Shown here: in pieces, positions 43,329 through 50,926 of the stretch
Layout of the letters: the number at the start of each line of letters is the position of its first letter
Position numbering within the stretch: position 1 is the stretch's first letter
Program-made: the position numbers and the translations under genes
Assembly (NCBI GenBank): GCA_029243245.1
Contig: JAQWSK010000009.1
Coordinates: forward strand, 1-64,000
Direction: 5' to 3'
Source: Flavobacteriaceae bacterium
GTDB lineage: Bacteria > Bacteroidota > Bacteroidia > Flavobacteriales > Flavobacteriaceae
DNA length: 64,000 nt
Notes under the pieces: generated by a model
What the model saw: the letters and a program-made list of their open reading frames with translations, nothing else
What the model was told of the DNA's origin: nothing
Database searches by the model: none

Positions 43329-43336
43329 TATATTTG
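43329..43336 (+). promoter_or_regulatory. -7 box of the purD promoter
   Basis: TATATTTG matches TAnnTTTG and ends 14 bp before the purD ATG. The -33 position is only T-rich. Confidence 0.45.
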
Positions 43337-43350
43337 AAAAAAGATAAATA

Positions 43351-44622
43351 ATGAATATTTTAGTTATTGGGTCAGGTGGGCGTGAGCACACACTTTGCTG
43401 GAAATTAGTTCAGAGCCCAAAATGTAAAAATCTTTATGTTTCTCCAGGAAACGCAGGAACATCTAAAATAGCTACTAATTTAGGAATTTCAGTCATTGAC
43501 TTTGAATCTATTAAAGAGGCAGTAATAAAGTATAAAATTGAAATGGTTGTTGTGGGACCAGAAGCTCCGTTAGTTGAAGGGATAAAAGAATTTTTTGAAT
43601 CAGATGATCAATTAGAAAAAGTAAGTTTGATTGGACCAGACAGTAAAGCTGCAAAATTAGAAGGGAGTAAGTCTTTTGCTAAGGCATTTATGAACCGACA
43701 TAATATCCCGACAGCGAAACATTCAGAATTTACATTGGCAACTATTGATAAAGCTTTCAACTTTTTAGAAACCATGAGCCCTCCATATGTTTTAAAAGCA
43801 GATGGGTTAGCAGCAGGAAAAGGAGTTTTGATTATCAACAATATTTATGAAGCAAAATTAGAACTTAAATCGATGTTAATAAACAAGAAGTTTGGACAAG
43901 CCTCCGAGAAAGTTGTTATAGAAGAGTTTCTAGATGGTATAGAATTGTCATGTTTTATATTAACTGATGGTGAAACTGGGATAACTCTTCCATTTGCAAA
44001 AGATTATAAAAAAATTGGAGAAGGAGACAAAGGGCTGAATACAGGAGGAATGGGAGCAATTTCTCCAGTTCCATTTGCAAACGAAGAGTTTATAAAAAAA
44101 ATAAATGATAGAATTATTGAACCAACACTATTGGGACTTAAAAAAGACCAATTGCCATTTCAAGGATTTATTTTTATTGGCCTAATAAACGTTGGCGGTG
44201 AGCCAAAGGTAATAGAATATAATGTTCGAATGGGAGATCCTGAAACAGAAGTTGTTATCCCAAGAATTAAAAATGATTTAATTTCTCTATTTGAAGCAAC
44301 GGCAAATAAAACATTGAATAAAATTAAATTAGAAATAGATTCAAGAAGTGCATCAACAGTAATGGCTGTCTCAGGAGGCTATCCTAAAGCATATGAAAAA
44401 GGACATTTTATTGAAGGAATAAATAATGTAAAAAACGCATTGGTTTTTCATTCAGGAACCTCCCTTGAAGACAATAAAATATTAACTGCCGGAGGAAGGG
44501 TGATTACAGTTACGGGACTTGGAAAAGATATGTCCTCAGCATTAAAAAAATCTTATGAAGGCCTGGAAAAAATTAATTATAAAGGGATGTATTACAGGAA
44601 AGATATAGGCTTTGATTTATAA
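43351..44622 (+). CDS. purD: Phosphoribosylamine-glycine ligase
   Basis: A 423-residue ATP-grasp enzyme of purine synthesis (phosphoribosylamine + glycine + ATP to GAR). It begins MNILVIGSGGREHTLCWKL, then VVGPEAPLVEGI, LKADGLAAGKGV, the metal-binding EYNVRMGDPETEV and the C-terminal AGGRVITVTGLG. Complete and of normal length. The 3' end overlaps the convergent small membrane-protein gene by 6 bp. It has its own promoter and no other pur genes nearby. Confidence 0.96.
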   Translation: MNILVIGSGGREHTLCWKLVQSPKCKNLYVSPGNAGTSKIATNLGISVIDFESIKEAVIKYKIEMVVVGPEAPLVEGIKEFFESDDQLEKVSLIGPDSKAAKLEGSKSFAKAFMNRHNIPTAKHSEFTLATIDKAFNFLETMSPPYVLKADGLAAGKGVLIINNIYEAKLELKSMLINKKFGQASEKVVIEEFLDGIELSCFILTDGETGITLPFAKDYKKIGEGDKGLNTGGMGAISPVPFANEEFIKKINDRIIEPTLLGLKKDQLPFQGFIFIGLINVGGEPKVIEYNVRMGDPETEVVIPRIKNDLISLFEATANKTLNKIKLEIDSRSASTVMAVSGGYPKAYEKGHFIEGINNVKNALVFHSGTSLEDNKILTAGGRVITVTGLGKDMSSALKKSYEGLEKINYKGMYYRKDIGFDL

Positions 44623-44847
44623 AAATGAATGAGCGGAAGGATCCTTATCCTCTTCACCTTTTTTGTCAAAAATCCTTAATTGATTTATCCAGTAGACACT
44701 AGCACAAACTCCTAACACCAGGAAAGACCAGGTTATGCTATTAGCTAACCACCAATTCTCTAATTCTAGTTGCCTAAGAAAGTTAAAAGGAATAAATAGT
44801 ATTTCTTCAAATAGCCAAGCAATCGCTTCAAAAAAGTTTTTCATCAT
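44617..44847 (-). CDS. Small membrane protein, DUF6341-like
   Basis: A 76-residue protein beginning MMKNFFEAIAWLFEE, with one amphipathic N-terminal helix and a transmembrane helix (about 38-56), ending in an acidic tail with DPSAHSFL. I recognise the pattern as the short DUF6341 family, seen beside purD in flavobacteria; no function is known. A -7-like TACCTTTG lies on the minus strand at 44874-44867. The start may be the first or second of the two ATG codons. Confidence 0.7.
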   Translation of the reverse strand: MMKNFFEAIAWLFEEILFIPFNFLRQLELENWWLANSITWSFLVLGVCASVYWINQLRIFDKKGEEDKDPSAHSFL

Positions 44848-44886
44848 GATTAGATTTTTTACCTTACAAAGGTAATAAAAGAGAAT

Positions 44887-45810
44887 ATGCTCACAAAGCT
44901 ATTTAGTAAATCATCTTATCTAGCTAATTTTTTAGCATTTGTATTTTTAATAATTGTGATGATTTCTAAAATAAAGCAAAATTATTCCTCTAAAGGTATA
45001 GATCTTTCATTATACGAACATTTAGGATTTATTTGTTTATTTACTTTTATCTTTTTGCAATTCAGCAGGCAGGAAAATGAGAACACGAAAATCATAGAGA
45101 GATCTGGTTTTCACATATTTTTATTTCCTGTTGCAGTTGCTTTTTTGCCTAAGGAAATTTTCAATTTTTATTGGATATTCAGTGGGTTTTTAATGTTTCA
45201 TGCATTAATAAAAGGTAATTTATTTATAAAAACTTTAAAAGAAAATCAACTTTTTGAATGTGGGATATATATGAGCTTTTCAATCATGTTTATTCCAGAA
45301 TCATTTATTTATCTTTTAGTATTGCTATTAAGAATTTTCACAACGGGTAATTTCTCAACCGTTAGAGGAATTATTTTGTTATTCCCAACTGTGATCACAT
45401 GGTTTTTGATTTTAACGACCAATATGGTTTTAAAAATAAATTTACCTTTTTATCAATGGGTTAACCAAAAAGCAGATTTTTATTTTCAAATAATACATGG
45501 GCTAGAAGGGCTTGCTTTTATAGCTATCATAATTTTAACCTTAACAGGTTTTGTTTTAAGAAGTAAAAAAACTGACCATGTTTACAGCCTAGAAAATAAG
45601 ATAATACCTTTTTATAAATTAATACTTTTAAGCATTCATTTATGTTTTATCAACTTTGTTAGAACCCCTGAGTCTTTAATAATTCTAATCCCTACAATTG
45701 TTTATGGAACTAGAAATCTTATTAGAATTATAAGACTTAGAGTTTTGAAAGAATCCTTTTTATGGATAATGTTGGTTTTTTCTCTTTTGAACATATACCT
45801 TTCCTTTTGA
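44887..45810 (+). CDS. Polytopic membrane protein, DUF6427-like
   Basis: A 307-residue integral membrane protein with about nine hydrophobic helices and few conserved polar residues. N-terminus MLTKLFSKSSYLANFLAF and the overall layout fit DUF6427, a flavobacterial family of unknown function often found near purD. It is divergent from the DUF6341-like gene with a 39-bp gap that contains the near-palindrome TTACCTT-aca-AAGGTAA. The pairing suggests related roles in the membrane, but nothing more can be said. Confidence 0.65.
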   Translation: MLTKLFSKSSYLANFLAFVFLIIVMISKIKQNYSSKGIDLSLYEHLGFICLFTFIFLQFSRQENENTKIIERSGFHIFLFPVAVAFLPKEIFNFYWIFSGFLMFHALIKGNLFIKTLKENQLFECGIYMSFSIMFIPESFIYLLVLLLRIFTTGNFSTVRGIILLFPTVITWFLILTTNMVLKINLPFYQWVNQKADFYFQIIHGLEGLAFIAIIILTLTGFVLRSKKTDHVYSLENKIIPFYKLILLSIHLCFINFVRTPESLIILIPTIVYGTRNLIRIIRLRVLKESFLWIMLVFSLLNIYLSF

Positions 45811-45835
45811 TTCCGTCTAGCAAATAGTATCTTTG
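45806..45835 (+). promoter_or_regulatory. DUF4254 gene promoter (-33 TTTG, -7 TATCTTTG)
   Basis: TTTG at 45806-45809, an 18-bp spacer and TATCTTTG at 45828-45835: one of the best matches to the Bacteroidota promoter in the window. It begins inside the end of the upstream coding gene. Confidence 0.6.
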
Positions 45836-45867
45836 TTTAAATAAGCTGTTTAATAAAAGTTAAGCCT

Positions 45868-46485
45868 GTGAATTCAAATAAAATAAGTAAAAAAGCTTTT
45901 TATATTTTTAAAAATGTAATTGATCAGTATCATATTTTAAACACCGTTGATCAAACATTTAAAAACCCTTTTTCTGCTAAAACATTCGATCACTTGTTAT
46001 ATAGAAAAAACTGGATTGATACTGTTCAATGGCATTATGAAGATTTGATCAGAGACCCGAATATTGAACCGAAAAAAGGAATGGAGCTCAAAAGAAAAAT
46101 TGATGCATCCAATCAAGATAGAACTGATATGGTTGAATTTATTGATAGTTATTTTCTTAATAAGTATAAAGATGTTAAAGTTTTAGAAAACGCAGAAGTT
46201 AATTCAGAAAGTCCAGCTTGGGCAATAGACAGACTCTCAATTTTAGCATTAAAAATATATCATATGGAAGAAGAGACAAGTCGAAATGACGCCTCTAAAA
46301 GACATAAAACAGACTGTAAATTTAAGCTAGATGTTTTATTGGAGCAAAAAACAGACTTGTCAAACGCAATAGACTCATTATTAGATCAGATTTCCAAGGG
46401 TCAAAAATACATGAAGGTTTATAAGCAGATGAAAATGTATAATGATTCGGAATTGAATCCAGTTCTTTACAAGGGCTCTAAATAA
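45868..46485 (+). CDS. DUF4254 domain-containing protein
   Basis: A 205-residue all-helical soluble protein with a conserved N-terminal block around NPFSAKTFDHLLYRKNWIDTVQWHYEDLIRDPNI and a C-terminal coiled-coil-like part, matching the DUF4254 family. No catalytic motif is visible and no function is known. In flavobacteria the gene is typically paired with a glycosyltransferase family 9 gene, as here (5-bp gap), which hints at a link to LPS synthesis. The start is GTG at 45868. Confidence 0.82.
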   Translation: MNSNKISKKAFYIFKNVIDQYHILNTVDQTFKNPFSAKTFDHLLYRKNWIDTVQWHYEDLIRDPNIEPKKGMELKRKIDASNQDRTDMVEFIDSYFLNKYKDVKVLENAEVNSESPAWAIDRLSILALKIYHMEEETSRNDASKRHKTDCKFKLDVLLEQKTDLSNAIDSLLDQISKGQKYMKVYKQMKMYNDSELNPVLYKGSK

Positions 46486-46489
46486 TCGA

Positions 46490-47533
46490 ATGAAACGAGA
46501 CAAAAAAGTATTAATACTTCGCTTTTCTTCTTTTGGAGACGTAGCGATTATGATACCAATACTTAGGGCATTATCAAAAAAATATCCAAAAGATGAGTTT
46601 ATAGTAGCGAGTCGTCCTAAAATGGCTCCTCTTTTTGACGAATTTATAAATATAAATTTTCTTCATTTAGACATAGATAGCCACTATAGAGGTTTTAAAG
46701 GGGTATTTAATCTTTTCAAAAAACTTAAACAGCAGAAGCCATCACACATAGCCGACCTTCATTTTGTTATTAGGACAAGGGTAATTTGTTTGCTTTTTAA
46801 GTTATTAGGGTATAAGGTTAAAAGTATTGATAAAGGAAGAAGTCAAAAAAAAGCATTAACAAGAATTAACAACAAACACTTTGAACCCCTAACTCCTACT
46901 GTTTTTAGATATTTAAAAGTTTTTTCAAAGCTTGGATTTTCGGTTGATATTACTAAAAATGAAACATCTCACAATAATTTTTTACCAGAAAAATTGAAAA
47001 ATATTTTTTATTCTGATAAAAAAAAATGGATTGGCATAGCTCCCTTTGCATCTTATGAGGGAAAAACATACCCATTAGATTTAATGCAGCGGGTTATAGT
47101 CTTTTTACAAAGAGAGTATAAAATATTTTTATTAGGCGCTGGAGAAAAAGAAGAGAACTTATTAGAGGTTTGGACTAAAGCATATTCAAATTGCTGGAAC
47201 GCATCTAAGGAATTAGATTTTAAAGAACAGCTTATGGCCCTTCCTTTTTTAGACCTCATGATTAGTATGGACAGTTTAAATGGACATTTGGCTTCAAATG
47301 CTGGAATTCCAGTTATAACCCTTTGGGGTCAAACTCATCCATATGCAGGTTTTGCTCCATTTGGTCAGCCAGAAGATTACTCAATATGTGTAGATCGCAA
47401 TCAATACCCTGGAATCCCTACTTCAATTTATGGAAAAGACATCCCTAAGGGTTATGAAAATGCTTTTAGAACGATTTTTCCAAAAGTTGTGATTGAAAAA
47501 GTATTAGAAGCTTTGGGAAACACTAATAATTAA
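46490..47533 (+). CDS. Glycosyltransferase family 9 (heptosyltransferase-like)
   Basis: A 347-residue GT-B protein that would transfer a heptose or other sugar to lipopolysaccharide core. It begins with KVLILRFSSFGDVAIMIPIL, the family start, contains PFASYEGKTYP (nucleotide-sugar site) and the C-terminal ISMDSLNGHLASNAGIPVITLWG, equivalent to the D-SGxMHLAxAxxxPxxxLFG block of heptosyltransferases. It forms a pair with DUF4254. The 3' end overlaps the convergent reductase gene by 4 bp. Confidence 0.88.
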   Translation: MKRDKKVLILRFSSFGDVAIMIPILRALSKKYPKDEFIVASRPKMAPLFDEFININFLHLDIDSHYRGFKGVFNLFKKLKQQKPSHIADLHFVIRTRVICLLFKLLGYKVKSIDKGRSQKKALTRINNKHFEPLTPTVFRYLKVFSKLGFSVDITKNETSHNNFLPEKLKNIFYSDKKKWIGIAPFASYEGKTYPLDLMQRVIVFLQREYKIFLLGAGEKEENLLEVWTKAYSNCWNASKELDFKEQLMALPFLDLMISMDSLNGHLASNAGIPVITLWGQTHPYAGFAPFGQPEDYSICVDRNQYPGIPTSIYGKDIPKGYENAFRTIFPKVVIEKVLEALGNTNN

Positions 47534-48564
47534 ACATCATCAAAATTAACTTTGAGGTACTCTTGTTTAGATTCAGCCTGACAAGTTAATATTAAACCAT
47601 CTTTTATTTCTTCTTCGGTCAGGACTTGATTGGTTTTCATTTTAGCATTTCCATCCATAACTTTTGCAACACAACTACTACAGACTCCTCCTTGACAAGA
47701 ATAAGGAACATCAATACCTGATTCAATTGCTGCTTCTAATACAGTCTTTCCAGAGATATTATCAATATGATACTTAACACCTTCATATATAATATCTAAA
47801 CTTGAAACTTTAGTAATAGAATTTTTTAAAGTATTTTTTTTATTAGTTGTAAATAATTCATAAAGTATTTGCTCTTTGGAAACTTTTTTTGTTAATAAAA
47901 CATTTAAAACAGAAAAAATCATTGGCTCTGGACCACAAATGAAATATTTATCAGCTTTTCCGTGTAGGTTTATATAATAATTAATAATGGAATCATTAAT
48001 TCTTCCAAATTTACTTTCTTTTTCGTTTGACTGACTATAAAGATTCATAACCTTAAAACGATTACCAAAGTGATCTTTTAAACCTTTTATTTCAGAAGAA
48101 AACATTTCGTCACTCAAAGATTTATTTCCATAGATTAATCTAAATTCATTTTTTTTATTTGCGTTTAAAACAGATTTAGCTATTGATAAAATAGGAGTAA
48201 TACCACTTCCAGCAGCAATTCCAGTTATTACTTCTTTACCACCAGTTGAATGATAAAAAAATCTTCCTTCTGGGACTCCAACATTTATCATATCCCCAGC
48301 CTTAATATGTTTTATTACATAATTTGAAAAAACGCCTTTAGTAACTTTTTTAATTCCAATTTTAAGAACTTCATCAGGACCAGAGCATATAGAATATGAC
48401 CTTCGAACTTTTACTTTATTAATTAATAGCTCTAAAGGCAAGTACTGCCCAGAAATAAAAGTGTATTCATTTTTAAGATTATAAGGAATCTGGAAAGATA
48501 AAGCAACAGCATTTGATGTTAGCTTCTCAACCTCAATGACTTTTAAAAGATTAAAATTAGACAT
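47530..48564 (-). CDS. PaaE-like ferredoxin-NADP reductase with C-terminal 2Fe-2S domain
   Basis: A 344-residue flavin reductase. The N-terminal FAD domain has RRSYSICSG and the Gly-rich VGVPEGRF, the NAD(P) domain has GIAAGSGITPILSI and CGPEPM, and the C-terminus is a plant-type 2Fe-2S ferredoxin with CQGGVCSSC and a distant Cys in LTCQA. This layout is that of PaaE and related oxygenase or desaturase reductases. No paa oxygenase genes are adjacent, so it may serve a fatty-acid desaturase or another oxygenase. I use the ATG at 48564; an upstream TTG would add five residues. Confidence 0.88.
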   Translation of the reverse strand: MSNFNLLKVIEVEKLTSNAVALSFQIPYNLKNEYTFISGQYLPLELLINKVKVRRSYSICSGPDEVLKIGIKKVTKGVFSNYVIKHIKAGDMINVGVPEGRFFYHSTGGKEVITGIAAGSGITPILSIAKSVLNANKKNEFRLIYGNKSLSDEMFSSEIKGLKDHFGNRFKVMNLYSQSNEKESKFGRINDSIINYYINLHGKADKYFICGPEPMIFSVLNVLLTKKVSKEQILYELFTTNKKNTLKNSITKVSSLDIIYEGVKYHIDNISGKTVLEAAIESGIDVPYSCQGGVCSSCVAKVMDGNAKMKTNQVLTEEEIKDGLILTCQAESKQEYLKVNFDDV

Positions 48565-48671
48565 ATAGCTTATAACCAAAAGAATTTAGAAATTCAAAAT
48601 TACACCATTTTGACAAATAAAAAGCTTAATAATAAATTAACACAGAATAATTTTAAGCAAAGCTAATTCGT

Positions 48672-48679
48672 TATATTTG
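48672..48679 (+). promoter_or_regulatory. -7 box of the DUF5687 operon promoter
   Basis: TATATTTG matches TAnnTTTG and ends 19 bp before the ATG of the permease gene. The -33 position is not clear. Confidence 0.45.
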
Positions 48680-48698
48680 CTCTCTTTTAATTTAAAAA

Positions 48699-50174
48699 AT
48701 GACAAGCAAATTTATTGAACTTAAATGGAAGAAATTTTCAAGAGCCCCTCAGTTTGGAGCAAAACTTGCCATTAAGATTTTAATAGGGTTTTTGATAGTT
48801 TATTTTTCACTTGCCGCAGTTTTTTTAAGTGGGGTTTCTTTTATTATACTTCAAAAAGAGTTTCCGGATCAATCACCCTTATCAATCATAAATGATTATT
48901 TATTGTATTATTTTATTTTCGGTTTTATCTTCAGGTACTTTTTCCAAACATTACCTTCGACTGAAATACAGCAATTATTAATAACCCCTATATCTAAAAA
49001 AAGAATAGTTATTAATACATTATTAAAGTCTACTTTTTCTATTTATAACGCATCACCAATTTTTTATTTTTTAACATTTGCAATTGTTTTTATTGTAAGG
49101 GGAGAAGGAAACATTCTGGGAGTTTTATCATGGTGGCTTGGTATTCAAATGATTACTTTGATCTTAAATAATATGATCTTTTTAATCAATAAAAACAATT
49201 CAATTTTTAAGATGATTATTATAATTGCAATTTTATTATTTAGCCTTCAAAAACTTGAATATTATAATTTTTTCTCTTTTTTCGGATCAGCTCTTGACAA
49301 GATCTATTACAACCCAATTTGGCTTATTGCTATTATTTTGATTTTTACAACCACTTATTTTCTATTATTTAAGTTTTTAATTAAACAATGTTATTTGGAT
49401 AAAGCGCTTTCAAAAGGTAAAGAAAAAATAATAGGTCAAAATCTTTCATTTTTAAATCGTTTTGGCACATTAGGGGTATTAATTAAAAATGACATTAGAT
49501 TGATTATAAGAAATGTGAGACCTAGACAAGTTGTACTAATGTCTTTTTTATTTTTATTTTATGGAATTATATTTTTTACTCCTGACATCTATAAAGAAAT
49601 GGAAACATTGTTGGTTTTTGCTGCTTTATTTATAACGGGAGGTTTTATGATGACTTTTGGCTCGTATGTTCCTTCTTGGGATAGTGAATATTATTCACTT
49701 TTGATGGTGCAAAACCTTTCATATAGAAAATACCTAGAATCTAAATTAATCTTAATGATAATTGCAACTTTTATAGCGCTTGTTTTAGCCACCCCCTATT
49801 TATATTATGGACTAAAAATTTACTCTTTGGTTATAGCAGGAGCGTTTTTTAATATGGGACTTGGAGGTTATATTACACTTTTTTCAGGCGTGTTAAATAA
49901 AAGCCCATTGAAACTCAATGTAAAAGCAAAAGCTTTTGAAAACACTCAGGCATTTAGTTTGACTCAGTTTCTTTTTATACTCCCAAAACTAGGATTACCA
50001 ATTTTAATATATTGGTTGTGTCAATTGGTGTTTAGCGAACAAACAGGGATCTTGTTATTGGGACTATCAGGAGTATTAGGAATTATTTTACACAGCACTA
50101 TAATTAGTCAAATTGAAAAGGTATATAAGAAACATAAATACAAAACAGTAGAAGCGTATAATACAAATAATTAA
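48699..50174 (+). CDS. ABC-2 type permease, DUF5687 family
   Basis: A 491-residue membrane protein with about twelve hydrophobic helices in two halves separated by a cytosolic stretch around ILIKNDIRLIIRNVRPRQ. Start MTSKFIELKWKKFSRAP and the layout match DUF5687, a Bacteroidota family that pairs with ABC ATPases. It lies 1 bp upstream of an ABC ATP-binding gene, so the two make up a transporter. The substrate is unknown; export of lipids, polymers or peptides is possible. Confidence 0.82.
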   Translation: MTSKFIELKWKKFSRAPQFGAKLAIKILIGFLIVYFSLAAVFLSGVSFIILQKEFPDQSPLSIINDYLLYYFIFGFIFRYFFQTLPSTEIQQLLITPISKKRIVINTLLKSTFSIYNASPIFYFLTFAIVFIVRGEGNILGVLSWWLGIQMITLILNNMIFLINKNNSIFKMIIIIAILLFSLQKLEYYNFFSFFGSALDKIYYNPIWLIAIILIFTTTYFLLFKFLIKQCYLDKALSKGKEKIIGQNLSFLNRFGTLGVLIKNDIRLIIRNVRPRQVVLMSFLFLFYGIIFFTPDIYKEMETLLVFAALFITGGFMMTFGSYVPSWDSEYYSLLMVQNLSYRKYLESKLILMIIATFIALVLATPYLYYGLKIYSLVIAGAFFNMGLGGYITLFSGVLNKSPLKLNVKAKAFENTQAFSLTQFLFILPKLGLPILIYWLCQLVFSEQTGILLLGLSGVLGIILHSTIISQIEKVYKKHKYKTVEAYNTNN

Positions 50175-50175
50175 A

Positions 50176-50871
50176 ATGATTAAAATTGAACATTTAACAA
50201 AAATTTATTCTGGAAAAACCGTGCTTAATATTCCAAACCTTGAAATTGAACAGGGTTCATGTTTTGGACTGGTAGGGAATAATGGGGCGGGAAAAACAAC
50301 TCTTTTTAGCCTGCTCTTAGACTTGGTTGAGCCTACTTCGGGAGAAATATTAAACCAAGGAATAAAGGTTTATAAGGATGAATCTTGGAAAGCAAAAACA
50401 AGTGCCTTTATTGACAGCACATTTATTATTGGATACTTAACTCCTGAAGAATATTTTGAGTTTATAGCTGAGTTAAGAGGTGTTGCAAAGGAAGAGTTAA
50501 ATGACTGGCTTGAAAATTTTTCAAGTTTTTTTAAGGATGAAGTTTTAAATCAAAAAAAATATATTCGAGATTTATCTAAAGGAAACCAAAAAAAAGTTGG
50601 AATTACAGCCTCTTTTATTGGATCACCAGAATTGGTTGTTCTTGACGAACCTTTCTCAAATTTAGATCCTAGCTCACAAATTATTTTAAAAAAATTAATT
50701 GAAAATTTTTATAAAAATCAAAATACTACGTTTTTAATTTCCAGTCATGACCTTAGTCATGTTACTGAAGTTTGCAATCGAATAGTTTTACTTGAAAAGG
50801 GAGTTGTTATTAAAGACATCGAGACCAATAAAGCTACATTAAAAGAACTTGAAGGGTATTTTACTATTTAA
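50176..50871 (+). CDS. ABC transporter ATP-binding protein
   Basis: A 231-residue ATPase subunit. Walker A is GNNGAGKTT (about 36-44), the signature motif is degenerate as LSKGNQKKV (about 138-146) instead of LSGGQ, Walker B is LVVLDEPF and the switch His lies in SSHDLSHV. The LSKGNQ form is usual for ABC-2 exporters of this type. It directly follows the DUF5687 permease with a 1-bp gap; the two should act as a dimeric exporter in the inner membrane. Confidence 0.92.
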   Translation: MIKIEHLTKIYSGKTVLNIPNLEIEQGSCFGLVGNNGAGKTTLFSLLLDLVEPTSGEILNQGIKVYKDESWKAKTSAFIDSTFIIGYLTPEEYFEFIAELRGVAKEELNDWLENFSSFFKDEVLNQKKYIRDLSKGNQKKVGITASFIGSPELVVLDEPFSNLDPSSQIILKKLIENFYKNQNTTFLISSHDLSHVTEVCNRIVLLEKGVVIKDIETNKATLKELEGYFTI

Positions 50872-50895
50872 CCTTTTTTAATTTATACTAAAAAG

Positions 50896-50924
50896 TTGCT
50901 TTTTTAGTTATAATAAAAAAGCAA
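50896..50924 (+). terminator. Hairpin between the ABC genes and sprE
   Basis: TTGCTTTTTTA (50896-50906) and TAAAAAAGCAA (50914-50924) are perfect reverse complements with a 7-nt loop, followed by TTTTG. It may end the ABC transcript. It is also 2 bp before the TTG start of sprE, so it could mask that start in a read-through mRNA. Confidence 0.5.
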
Positions 50925-50926
50925 TT

